Below are positions 20,786-29,744 of a stretch of 36,540 bases of DNA, piece by piece; the stretch's first letter is position 1; each line of letters starts with the position of its first letter. Source of the stretch: Phycisphaera mikurensis NBRC 102666 (lineage in GTDB: Bacteria > Planctomycetota > Phycisphaerae > Phycisphaerales > SM1A02); the NCBI GenBank assembly GCA_945890745.1, contig CAMDCW010000006.1, forward strand, positions 1-36,540, given 5' to 3'. The notes below the pieces were generated by a model, which did no database searches, was not told the origin of the DNA, and saw only the letters and a program-made list of their open reading frames with translations. A program made the position numbers and the translations under genes.

Positions 20786-21648
20786 TACTGAAGCCTTCCT
20801 GAAGATTCGCGGATCAATCGCAGCGCATCGCGCAAACGAACATCGTGCTGCAGGCGACCCGAAGATACCTGCGCATCCACCTCACCATCGTCGGGATTCA
20901 GCCGCCGAAACTCCTCGGGGAGTCGACCGGCAAGCAGCGCCTGATAGAGAATCCGCCAAGTAGCGCCCACGGATGGCTTGAACTTTGTGTTACGAGCGTA
21001 TGCGGCCCCACCCAATTGAATCTTGTTGTGAAACTGAGCGTAAGAGCGGATGGGAAAGTGCAAAATTGTGAGGGGAACAGCTCCGCAATCAACAACCGCG
21101 CCATCGCAGCGTACCGCGTGATTCCCCTGGTCAACTTCTATGAGCGGATTGGCGCGATGTGCAACCTTTGGCGGCAATGGCTTTCCAACAGCCTGGATCG
21201 ACTGCGTATCACGCAACGTCAGACGTTCAAAGAACGGCGCTGATAGAGGTAATGATGTCGGGACCACCGGAAAATTCACCCGTGCAACACTTACTGCTGC
21301 CATCGCCGCTGCTGAACTTGCAAACACGTCCTTCAGGCTTGCGCCGGGGATATCGGGGAACCAGAATTCGTCTGCATCACTATTGATGACCCAGTCAGCA
21401 CCATGCTCGGTGGCGGCTAACCGAGCCATCCGAGTAACCCACGCGGTTTGCATGTAGTCATCTTGCGGCTCATGTAACACCCGTACCACGCCACGCCGTC
21501 GATACTCATCGAGGATCGCAGGCGTACTGTCGCGCGATAAGTTGTCTGTAACGATAATGAAATCGACACCACGGGACAGATGAAAATCCAAATTCTCCCG
21601 CAAGATGTCTTGCTCATCGCGCACTAACAGTGTCATGACAATTTTCAA
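20785..21648 (-). CDS. Glycosyltransferase family 2-like (DUF23/GT92-type, Glyco_tranf_2_4-like)
   Basis: (TTG start) KIVMTLLVRDEQDILRENLDFHLSRGVDFIIVTDNLSRDST, DWVINSDADEFWFP; ORF extends to 21699 so start is uncertain. Confidence 0.78.
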   Translation of the reverse strand: MKIVMTLLVRDEQDILRENLDFHLSRGVDFIIVTDNLSRDSTPAILDEYRRRGVVRVLHEPQDDYMQTAWVTRMARLAATEHGADWVINSDADEFWFPDIPGASLKDVFASSAAAMAAVSVARVNFPVVPTSLPLSAPFFERLTLRDTQSIQAVGKPLPPKVAHRANPLIEVDQGNHAVRCDGAVVDCGAVPLTILHFPIRSYAQFHNKIQLGGAAYARNTKFKPSVGATWRILYQALLAGRLPEEFRRLNPDDGEVDAQVSSGRLQHDVRLRDALRLIRESSGRLQ

Positions 21649-21715
21649 CGATGGCTCCAATTCCGCATATGTGCACAGTCTGCACATGCAATGGCGCAAT
21701 CATTCGATCGTGAAT

Positions 21716-22369
21716 TCATATGCATCCTGGCTGATATCCAAACGCTTCGAAGTCGCACTTATAGCGCTCTGCCACCAACGCAAGAGCGCGCGCGGTAAAC
21801 ATATCGGCTCGGCGCGACCGAACTCCGCGGTTTCGATGCGGCAACATGGCACGAGCGTTTATAGCGCCACAAATACGCGCAAAGTCTTGTTGCAGGTTCT
21901 CAAAACGACCGATTTCCTGGACCGCCAAACTTCCATCATCGCCCTGTAAGAATTCCAGTTGCGGTCGCAAGTGCGGATGATCAAGCCGAACTGCACGGAC
22001 CACGAATTCTTCAAACTGTAGTCCGCTCAATTCAACACCGCGTGCGCGCGCGTAATCCAACAAATCACCATCCAAATTGGCCCACTCAGAGGCGAGGCGG
22101 TGGAGTGGATGTCGCACAAATGCGAACGATCGGTAGCCGTGGCGCTGATCTTCAGGGACCGCCTGGATGAATTCGCGCCAAGTGAGATGTTGTAAAAAGT
22201 TTGATCGCCACTGCATGGCTAACCAGGCCGGCGAAGTAACTCGGCCGTACATGACGTCCGCATCCTCAGTCCGCCAATCACGCAACATCCCCAACGCATC
22301 CTCGAGGCTCGTGCCTCCACACTTTGGAACATGGATGAATATGCAGCGATACTGGTGTGAAATCGGCAC
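21716..22369 (-). CDS. Sulfotransferase family 2 (carbohydrate sulfotransferase-like)
   Basis: GTG start; CIFIHVPKCGGTSLEDALG (5'-phosphosulfate loop), FAFVRHPLHRLASEW (3'-phosphate R..S motif). Confidence 0.85.
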   Translation of the reverse strand: MPISHQYRCIFIHVPKCGGTSLEDALGMLRDWRTEDADVMYGRVTSPAWLAMQWRSNFLQHLTWREFIQAVPEDQRHGYRSFAFVRHPLHRLASEWANLDGDLLDYARARGVELSGLQFEEFVVRAVRLDHPHLRPQLEFLQGDDGSLAVQEIGRFENLQQDFARICGAINARAMLPHRNRGVRSRRADMFTARALALVAERYKCDFEAFGYQPGCI

Positions 22370-22370
22370 G

Positions 22371-23222
22371 TTATGCCACCTCCGCACTTGCGGCCTGCAG
22401 GCGTCGCGTGGTGGCAGCAACGCTCGCTCGTGCGCGTGTTCGCAGCATGAGATCGAGCGGCGGACGTGAATTCATGAGACTGGGATCAGTGCGGGTAGTT
22501 GTCGAGTGTTCTGGAAGCAGTACACCGCGTGACTCGCGCAGCCACCTCAGCAAACGCGGCATATGCTCTCCTGCGCGTGCACCATCAATGAACGCCACTC
22601 GACCAGGAAATCGCATCGCACACGCCAAGGCCCGATTGTTGTAGGTCTCCCAAAGCCGTATCGCCGCGTCATCTCGAGTCATCGGCAGCCCAAGTTTTCG
22701 AAGTGGCCACGCCCCACGAAAGTGATGCTGCAGCGGCAAGTCACGCCGGCGGCGCAAACTTGCCACGACGCCAGCCGCATCACGAAACGGAACGACAACC
22801 GTTAGCGATGGCAGCAATTCAAGCCAAAATTCAAGAAATAACGTAGTCCGCGGATCCTTCCACCCCCACGCCGAAGCCTCGGGCGTACCCATGGCGGAGT
22901 CAACAGATGACCTTCGCCGCGCCTCGTTCACGCGTTCACAAATCAATTCACGCGCTCGATCGCATAGGTCACCTGGCACCGACAAGGTGTGCGGCACATC
23001 AGTCAACGCCCAGTCCGTACCATTCGCTGCCAATATCGCGTCGTGCAAATCCACAACTCGGCGATCCTCAAAGTAGCCCCGCTGGTTGTGCAAATTTGCA
23101 GCGATGAAGTTACGCCCAAGATCGACTCCCGCATCACCCAACATGCTGGCAATCAGTGATGTCCCGCTCCGGTGCATTCCCGCAATTGCCACGCAGGCGC
23201 CGCATGAAATCTCTGAGCTCAT
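22371..23222 (-). CDS. Sulfotransferase family protein
   Basis: CVAIAGMHRSGTSLIASMLGDAGVDLG (PAPS-binding loop), WGWKDPRTTLFLEFWLELLPSLTVVVPFRDA. Confidence 0.83.
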   Translation of the reverse strand: MSSEISCGACVAIAGMHRSGTSLIASMLGDAGVDLGRNFIAANLHNQRGYFEDRRVVDLHDAILAANGTDWALTDVPHTLSVPGDLCDRARELICERVNEARRRSSVDSAMGTPEASAWGWKDPRTTLFLEFWLELLPSLTVVVPFRDAAGVVASLRRRRDLPLQHHFRGAWPLRKLGLPMTRDDAAIRLWETYNNRALACAMRFPGRVAFIDGARAGEHMPRLLRWLRESRGVLLPEHSTTTRTDPSLMNSRPPLDLMLRTRARASVAATTRRLQAASAEVA

Positions 23223-24190
23223 GCCGACTTCCTCGCCCGTGTACGCAGCAAGTACTTGATCCAAAGAAACGCCTTCCGCCGAGTGGACGCGTTGCGCCGC
23301 GGCATCGGTGGAACATTTCGCAGGAACGCCGCAGACAGCCCCAGGAGATGCAAAGCAGTGGAAAGTGCCTGTCCCGGGCGGCCAAGTGTCTGCCGCGCAA
23401 GGCGGCGGTGGCTCTCAATGAGGAGTGCTGGATTATGACCGTGAAATGCATGCGAATCACTCAAATGCGAAGTGCTCGCAGCACGAATGTGCGTCACCAC
23501 AGCGCCCGGCTCATAGCGACCAATCCAGCCCGCGCGATGCATGCGCCAACACCATTCGATCTCTTCGGCATAAAGAAAATATGCCTCGTTATAGCCACCA
23601 ATGTCGGCTACGACCTGGGCACGGGTCATGATTGCGGCGCCAGTAATCCAGTCAACACCGATGGCGGTGTCGTAACCGTATTGATGATGCAGCGAGAGGC
23701 AGTGCCTTGACTTTGGAAAGCGCCGGTCAAATCCGAGCATTGACCAGCTAAATAAACCAGAGAGCACTGTGTGGAATCGATATGCCGAAAGCTGATGGGT
23801 TCCGTCTGCATTCAACAGCTTTGGACCGACGTACCCAACTCGTGGATCGCGTTCAAGTATGTCCAGCAGAAACGAAATTGAACCAGGGTGACTCACTGTG
23901 TCTGGATTGAGGCAATAAACGAAGCGCCCGGTGGCATGGCGAAACGCACAGTTGTTGCCGCCCGCAAATCCAAGGTTGCGCTCAGTGCGGATCAGACGAA
24001 CCCACGGGAACTCTTCCGCAACCATGTCCGCCGAACCATCATGCGATTGATTGTCGACCACAAATGTTTCACTTGTGCGTCCCGCGCATGCTGCGTGAAT
24101 TGAACTCAAGCAGTCACGCAACAAGTCACGTGTGTTGAAGCTGACGATCACAATCGACACATCGGGACATGAATCAGCAGGTGCGGCCAC
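23219..24190 (-). CDS. Glycosyltransferase family 2, rhamnosyltransferase (WbbL)-like
   Basis: [111 protein letters not shown] open to 24283, GTG 24190 chosen. Confidence 0.88.
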   Translation of the reverse strand: MAAPADSCPDVSIVIVSFNTRDLLRDCLSSIHAACAGRTSETFVVDNQSHDGSADMVAEEFPWVRLIRTERNLGFAGGNNCAFRHATGRFVYCLNPDTVSHPGSISFLLDILERDPRVGYVGPKLLNADGTHQLSAYRFHTVLSGLFSWSMLGFDRRFPKSRHCLSLHHQYGYDTAIGVDWITGAAIMTRAQVVADIGGYNEAYFLYAEEIEWCWRMHRAGWIGRYEPGAVVTHIRAASTSHLSDSHAFHGHNPALLIESHRRLARQTLGRPGQALSTALHLLGLSAAFLRNVPPMPRRNASTRRKAFLWIKYLLRTRARKSA

Positions 24191-24359
24191 GCCGGAAATA
24201 TACCAATTTCCTAGGCTAAATACCAAGATTGGCCATGTCTGTGCCATATCATCCAACCATGGACATGCACTCCCATTCCACAACCATGATTCGACTCACT
24301 CGGCTGACGGCGCCTCAGGATCCTTGTGGCGCGCTAGCAGCAGGTGCCGAGGGATCCCG

Positions 24360-25274
24360 ATGAACCGTCGCGGAATTGTTCTCGCTGGCGGCTCCGGAAC
24401 ACGGCTTCACCCTGCGACGATCGCCGTGTCAAAGCAGTTGCTACCAGTGTTTGACAAACCAATGATTTACTATCCGCTGACCACGCTCATGCTGGCCGGC
24501 ATTCGCGAGATATTGATCATCACCACGCCCGTGGACGCCCCGCTGTTCCGATTGCTACTTGGCGATGGCGCCCAGTGGGGAATCTCGATCTCCTATGCAG
24601 TTCAACCGAGTCCCGGTGGCATTGCCCAGGCATTCATTGTTGGCGCTGACTTTGTTCGCGATCAGCATTCGGCACTGATTTTGGGAGACAACATATTTTA
24701 CGGCCATGACCTTCCAGGAACGCTACGGACGGCATCAGGCGCACGAAACGGGGCCACGGTGATGGCGTACCGCGTGTCGGATCCCAACCGCTACGGTGTC
24801 GTGGAATTTGATGCGGCGGGTCGCGCCATTGGCATTGAGGAGAAACCGGTGAATGCAAAGTCACACCTTGCTGTCACCGGACTCTACTTCTATGACACGC
24901 GTGTTGTGGAGTTTGTGAAACAACTGCAACCTTCAACGCGCGGGGAGTTGGAAATCACAGATCTCAATCGAATCTACCTGGATTCAGGGGATTTAAACGT
25001 CACCGTGCTCGGGCGAGGATTCGCATGGCTGGATACGGGAACGCATGACACGCTCCTTGAGGCGGGACAATTCATCGCTACCCTGGAACGCCGCCAAGGA
25101 CTAAAGGTGGCCTGCCCTGAAGAGATTGCATTTCGACAAGGATGGATCACTGGAACTGACATTGAGCGTATTGCGGCGCGCATGGTCGGGAGCGGGAGTG
25201 CTGCTGCACGCAATGACTCCGCCGCTGGCTACGGGCGGTATTTGCGTGGCTTGCTCAAGGAGAGCGGCCAGTGA
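24360..25274 (+). CDS. rfbA: Glucose-1-phosphate thymidylyltransferase
   Basis: [86 protein letters not shown] at 24360. Confidence 0.96.
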   Translation: MNRRGIVLAGGSGTRLHPATIAVSKQLLPVFDKPMIYYPLTTLMLAGIREILIITTPVDAPLFRLLLGDGAQWGISISYAVQPSPGGIAQAFIVGADFVRDQHSALILGDNIFYGHDLPGTLRTASGARNGATVMAYRVSDPNRYGVVEFDAAGRAIGIEEKPVNAKSHLAVTGLYFYDTRVVEFVKQLQPSTRGELEITDLNRIYLDSGDLNVTVLGRGFAWLDTGTHDTLLEAGQFIATLERRQGLKVACPEEIAFRQGWITGTDIERIAARMVGSGSAAARNDSAAGYGRYLRGLLKESGQ

Positions 25275-25831
25275 AATGGGAGCCGCTATCGATCCCTGGT
25301 CTCATGCTCGCCACGCCGCGCATTCACGGCGACGAACGGGGATTGCTCTTTGAGAGCTTTAACGAGAGTGAATTTTGCAACGCCACTGGCGTCAACCCGC
25401 AATTTGTCCAAGAGAACCACTCGCGATCTGCATGCGGCGTCCTTCGAGGTATTCACTTACAGGCATTCCCGAGAGCGCAAGGCAAACTCGTGCGGGTAGT
25501 GCGCGGCGCGATATTTGACGTCGCGGTTGATGCCCGACGACATTCCCCCACATTTGGCAAGTGGTGTGGCGTGGAACTTTCCGAAACCAACCCCCAGGCG
25601 CTGTGGGTTCCCGCCGGATTCGGCCATGGCTTCCTATCGTTGCGCGACGACACCGAAGTCGTATATCGACTCACTGACTACTGGCAGCCCACGCTGGAGC
25701 GGTTCATCCGATGGAACGATCCCGACCTCGGCATTGAGTGGCCGCAACACCTGCAGCCGATACTTGCCCCACGCGATGCAAACGCCGGAACACTTTCGGA
25801 CATCCCAGACCATGAGCTCCCGCCGTTCTGA
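25271..25831 (+). CDS. rfbC: dTDP-4-dehydrorhamnose 3,5-epimerase
   Basis: GTG start overlapping rfbA stop; [68 protein letters not shown]. Confidence 0.95.
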   Translation: MKWEPLSIPGLMLATPRIHGDERGLLFESFNESEFCNATGVNPQFVQENHSRSACGVLRGIHLQAFPRAQGKLVRVVRGAIFDVAVDARRHSPTFGKWCGVELSETNPQALWVPAGFGHGFLSLRDDTEVVYRLTDYWQPTLERFIRWNDPDLGIEWPQHLQPILAPRDANAGTLSDIPDHELPPF

Positions 25832-25862
25832 CGCGGAATAGCGCTTTAGTTGCAGTATCTAT

Positions 25863-28800
25863 TCACTGACAGGGACCCCAATCGCCCAACAGCCGACCAA
25901 GGTCCGCCCCATTGACGACGCCATCGCGATTGAGGTCACTGGCAGTATTCATGCCCCAGTCACCCAGCAGGACTCCAAGGTCCGCACCAGCCACAACGCC
26001 GTCCCGGGTGATATCCGAAGCACACGTCCCGCATCGATCAGGAATTCCATCTCCGTTGGCGTCCACCAACGTCCCGTCCGTGATGTCACAACCATCCGGC
26101 TTCTGATTCTGATTGCAATCATTCGGCAATGAACCCGAGAATCCATAGGCGCGAATGAGCCCATCGCCTTGCGTGAGAGTTCCATACAGGGTCGAAACGC
26201 TCAGATTGTTGGGGTCAACCGTAACTCCAATCGACACCCATGTTCGTTGATTGGGCTCACTGAGGTCGACGCCGATCGGCGCTTGATTACCAAAGATGTC
26301 CCGATAAATCACACCGACGAAGAACGACGTTCCGGCTGGCCCGATGTAGGTCGCCGGGATTTGCACCGTATCGAATTGATTGCTGTTTGCGTAGTCCGCA
26401 AGTGTTGGCACGGAAGTGATGACTTGTGCATCATCCGGTAGGCCGTCTCCATTGGGATCGCTCCACAGTGCCACTCGGTATTGAACCCCTGAAAATGCAC
26501 TTCCGAGCATGACCCGAATCGCGCCGATCGTCTCGCCGCCAGTCGACGTGGTGCACGCGTTGAGCCAGATCAAGTCAGCTGCGCCGCTCACGCCATAGTT
26601 TCCATCGCGGGTACCGTCGTCGTACGCATACTCAACATCAAGCGGGGCATTGCCAAGCTGGCACTCGTCGGGAATGCGGTCCGCTTGACAATCAGCACTA
26701 AATCCAGTCGCCACATCACTGCTATCAAGCACGCCGTTTCGATTGCAGTCTTCGCATTCGTCCGGAATCCCGGTGCCGTCGAGGTCAGTGCTACTGCCGG
26801 ACGCAACGTCACAGCTGTCGATCACGTTGTTCCGGTTACAGTCGCCGCCAACCAACTGACATCCATCAGGAATGCCATCGGCGTTGCAGTCGAATTCACC
26901 GCCAAGCAATTGACACTCGTCGGGGGTGCCGTCCTGCTGGCAGTCCGGGCTCGTAGCGTTGGCAACATCGACGCTGTCAAGTACGCCGTTGCTATTGCAG
27001 TCTTCGCATTGGTCAGGAATACTGTTGGCATTGATGTCGGCACTCGTGCCATCAACAATGTCGCATACGTCCAAGATGGAGTTTCGATTGCAATCACCGG
27101 TCGTCGACAGTGCCACGCCACGAACAATCCACTTTCCTGGGAAGAGTGAATCCTCAATGGTCAAGATCTCCAACGCGTTACCTGCAAGATTGTTTGGATC
27201 AATCTCGCCTGAGGCCCCAACGAACCAAGCCCTGCGCAGCGCCGGAACACCACTCGCATCAAGGGGCGCCGGGTAGTAGCTCGCCTGATCGAGTGACACA
27301 ATCGCACCGACAAAGAACGACGTCCCATTCGGGCCAATCGCCGTGTCTTCACACTCAATGCGGCGAATGACTCCCTGTGGACCAGCGAGCGTATTAATCA
27401 CGCGCAACGCCTGAGCGTCCCTCGGATCACCATCATTGTTTGGATCGGACCAAATGCAAATCGTGACCGGCTGGAGTTCGGTCATGAAGACAAACTCGAT
27501 ATCAATGGCAGTAATCGTGGAAGCGTTATCCGCTACGCGGAATTGGTTCATCCACGCCATATGGGTTCCAAGCGAACGAATGCCGAATTCTGCACCACCG
27601 TCATCACGGCGGTACAGATAGTCGAGATTCATTTGGCAGTAATCAAGTTCTGCATCACCATTGCAGTCCGCGTCCGGGTTCGCGGTGATTTCGCACGCAT
27701 CAACAACGTTGTTCTTGTTGCAATCCTGCGTCGGCCATTGACACTCGTCCGGAACACCATTTGCGTCACAGTCGTTGCCCGACAATTGGCACTCGTCAGG
27801 GACACCGTCGTGGTTGCAATCTTGCGCCTGTCCGCCGCCGATTTCGCAATCATCAGATTCGCCGTTCTGGTTGCAGTCGGCTTCGCATACGTTGGGAAGA
27901 CCATCGAGGTCGCAATCTTGGGTGGTACCGCTGGCGATGTCACATCCATCGGGGACTCCGTTGCCATTGCAGTCAGCGCTCCCACTCCGTGCAAGCAGAA
28001 TCGGCGCATCAATGAGGCCAGAGGAAATCCGGAACTCGTCAATTGAGCCCCTCAGTCGTTGATTGATGAGCCCAGCGGAGTCAGTATGCGCGCCGACAAG
28101 TAGCGGCGCGGCAACCGCTACATGTCCATGATCAACAAATGGGACGAACTCAATCAATTGGTCGAGCACGAATCGTACTTCTTGATTCTTTGCATCCGCT
28201 GATACCGATACGTAGTGCCACTCAGTGTCATTGATGTTCAGATTGGAGGTCACCGTCCAGAAACTTCCTGAAGTGGCTCCGTTGTTGCCAAACAGAAGCA
28301 CCAATTCCCGACCGTTGAACTGTGACGACTTGCCGTAGTTGAACAGTGCAGCGCTCGGCATGTTGCCGCCTTGGGCAAAGACAATAAAGTCGGCCGCCTT
28401 GTCGCCAGTGGTAAGCACCTTGCGTTGCACCAACACCTGACGACTGGCCGCATCGGCACCGGTAGCCAACGTATCGAGGCGAATCCAGGCTTCGATGGTG
28501 AAGCTATCGCCTCCTATAACGAGAACGCTGGCGGGGTCATTCACGAGGAATGTTCCGTTGGCAGCAAGATCTACTGACTTGCGGTTGACTTGCGCAGTCG
28601 CCGGGATCATGGCGAGCGGTACTTCCTGAGATCGAATGATTCCGGTCGGCACACCATTGAGGGCGTTGGGGCTGGAATCCAGCACGTTTCCAGAGTCCTC
28701 TTCAAACCGCCAATAGCCGAGGGTGGCACTTTGTCCGATTTCACACTGGTCGAGAATGCAGTTTTCGTTGCAGTCGAGCGCGGTTCGCCCAAGAATCTCC

Positions 28801-29525
28801 TGTGCATCGGTCAGACCGTTTCCATCGCAGTCGCTACACGCGTCCGGCCAACCGTTGTTGTCGGCGTCGGTCATTGGCCGCAGCGCACTGCTCGGCACTA
28901 CCACACGCTGTTGACCTGTTGGCTTCCACTCCAGAGTCGCCTCCGCCCCGCCACCCGCCTCTTGATAGTCCATTCGCAATACATAACTCTGACCTTGCTG
29001 CAGCGTGATCGTGCCACTCCAAGTTGTGGGACTTTGCGAAATCCACTTGTCCACCAACAGTTGCCCATCGATCCATAGACGGGTGCCATCGTCGGTCGTG
29101 GTGTAGAAGGTGCAGGGCCCGGTGGTTGGCGCGGTGATCGTTCCAGTCCACCGTACAGAAAATGCGTCGACGGGTACCAACGGATCGGGACTTCCATCGT
29201 TCCAATTGAAGTTAATGTTCGAATCAATGCGCGTCAGCACCCGTGTGCGAAAGTCCCCGGTGTTCCCGTCATTACTGAAGTACTGCCCGACAAGTCCAGA
29301 GGCGGCGGCGCGCTCGATTGACTCCGGCATCCCGTTGCCATCGCAGTCGGTGCAGTCTTGACACTCGTCGGGAATTCCATCAATGTTCGAGTCAGCCGAG
29401 ACCCCCTGCGAAATGTCGATCGAATCGTCGACATAATTACGATTACAGTCAATCGGCGGTGCGACTCCGAGGATGCACGAGAGGTAGATCGATGTGACAA
29501 GCATGGCAGTGCACGAGTCCTTCAA
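25863..29525 (-). CDS. Large secreted multidomain protein: PA14, LamG/concanavalin-like, DCNxNGxxDxC Ca-loop repeats, two related beta-domains, C-terminal dockerin-like tail
   Basis: 1220 aa ORF; signal peptide; PA14 ~28875-29294 (VGQYFSNDGNTGDF...TTTDDGTRLWIDGQLLVDKW); LamG ~28020-28724 (YWRFEEDSGNVLDSSPNALNG...SFTIEAWIRL...GSIDEFRI); terminal ITRDGVVAGADLGVLLGDWG...LNRDGVVNGADLGRLLGDWGPC. Confidence 0.9.
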   Translation of the reverse strand: MKDSCTAMLVTSIYLSCILGVAPPIDCNRNYVDDSIDISQGVSADSNIDGIPDECQDCTDCDGNGMPESIERAAASGLVGQYFSNDGNTGDFRTRVLTRIDSNINFNWNDGSPDPLVPVDAFSVRWTGTITAPTTGPCTFYTTTDDGTRLWIDGQLLVDKWISQSPTTWSGTITLQQGQSYVLRMDYQEAGGGAEATLEWKPTGQQRVVVPSSALRPMTDADNNGWPDACSDCDGNGLTDAQEILGRTALDCNENCILDQCEIGQSATLGYWRFEEDSGNVLDSSPNALNGVPTGIIRSQEVPLAMIPATAQVNRKSVDLAANGTFLVNDPASVLVIGGDSFTIEAWIRLDTLATGADAASRQVLVQRKVLTTGDKAADFIVFAQGGNMPSAALFNYGKSSQFNGRELVLLFGNNGATSGSFWTVTSNLNINDTEWHYVSVSADAKNQEVRFVLDQLIEFVPFVDHGHVAVAAPLLVGAHTDSAGLINQRLRGSIDEFRISSGLIDAPILLARSGSADCNGNGVPDGCDIASGTTQDCDLDGLPNVCEADCNQNGESDDCEIGGGQAQDCNHDGVPDECQLSGNDCDANGVPDECQWPTQDCNKNNVVDACEITANPDADCNGDAELDYCQMNLDYLYRRDDGGAEFGIRSLGTHMAWMNQFRVADNASTITAIDIEFVFMTELQPVTICIWSDPNNDGDPRDAQALRVINTLAGPQGVIRRIECEDTAIGPNGTSFFVGAIVSLDQASYYPAPLDASGVPALRRAWFVGASGEIDPNNLAGNALEILTIEDSLFPGKWIVRGVALSTTGDCNRNSILDVCDIVDGTSADINANSIPDQCEDCNSNGVLDSVDVANATSPDCQQDGTPDECQLLGGEFDCNADGIPDGCQLVGGDCNRNNVIDSCDVASGSSTDLDGTGIPDECEDCNRNGVLDSSDVATGFSADCQADRIPDECQLGNAPLDVEYAYDDGTRDGNYGVSGAADLIWLNACTTSTGGETIGAIRVMLGSAFSGVQYRVALWSDPNGDGLPDDAQVITSVPTLADYANSNQFDTVQIPATYIGPAGTSFFVGVIYRDIFGNQAPIGVDLSEPNQRTWVSIGVTVDPNNLSVSTLYGTLTQGDGLIRAYGFSGSLPNDCNQNQKPDGCDITDGTLVDANGDGIPDRCGTCASDITRDGVVAGADLGVLLGDWGMNTASDLNRDGVVNGADLGRLLGDWGPCQ
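26655..27095 (-). repeat. Tandem DCNxNGxxDxC repeat block 2 (aa ~811-957)
   Basis: DCNRNSILDVCDI / DINANSIPDQCE / DCNSNGVLDSVDV / DCQQDGTPDECQ / DCNADGIPDGCQ / DCNRNNVIDSCDV / DLDGTGIPDECE / DCNRNGVLDSSDV / DCQADRIPDECQ. Confidence 0.9.
27633..27974 (-). repeat. Tandem DCNxNGxxDxC repeat block 1 (protein-level repeats, aa ~518-631)
   Basis: DCNGNGVPDGCDI / DCDLDGLPNVCE / DCNQNGESDDCEI / DCNHDGVPDECQ / DCDANGVPDECQ / DCNKNNVVDACEI / DCNGDAELDYCQ. Confidence 0.9.
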
Positions 29526-29744
29526 CTAGTTCCGAGCGGCGACCGAACCGTCCGCAACGAGCCCGAATGGCACGGCGCAGACCCAACTTCTATGTTCAAG
29601 GTACGCAGCCCGTTCGGGAATACAAACGAATTTCCGGAAATTTAGTCAAAGACCGGCCAGCCGCCCCGAAACCCCCAAATCCAGCCGGCGGCGCGCTCTT
29701 ACCATCCACCGAAATGTTAGTTATCGGACCCGAAAGCCGGAGTC

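Noticed and set aside
21669-21687. Inverted repeat ATGTGCA-cagtc-TGCACAT upstream of the GT92-like gene
   Set aside because: 7-bp arms are common by chance, and it lies inside a tightly packed operon where a promoter is not needed
21716-23222. Possibility that the two sulfotransferase genes are one split gene or recent tandem duplicates
   Set aside because: Both are near full length with their own PAPS loops and the proteins look only distantly related
26685-28046. Plus-strand ORFs rich in VAIAV/VVVAIL (e.g. 26685..27149, 27543..28046) that look like repetitive hydrophobic proteins
   Set aside because: Antisense shadow of the DCNxNGxxDxC repeats on the minus strand; repeat periodicity keeps the antisense frame open
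25863-29525. Repeat-rich stretch considered as a CRISPR or DNA-level tandem repeat
   Set aside because: Repeats are degenerate at DNA level and conserved only at protein level; no regular spacer/repeat spacing
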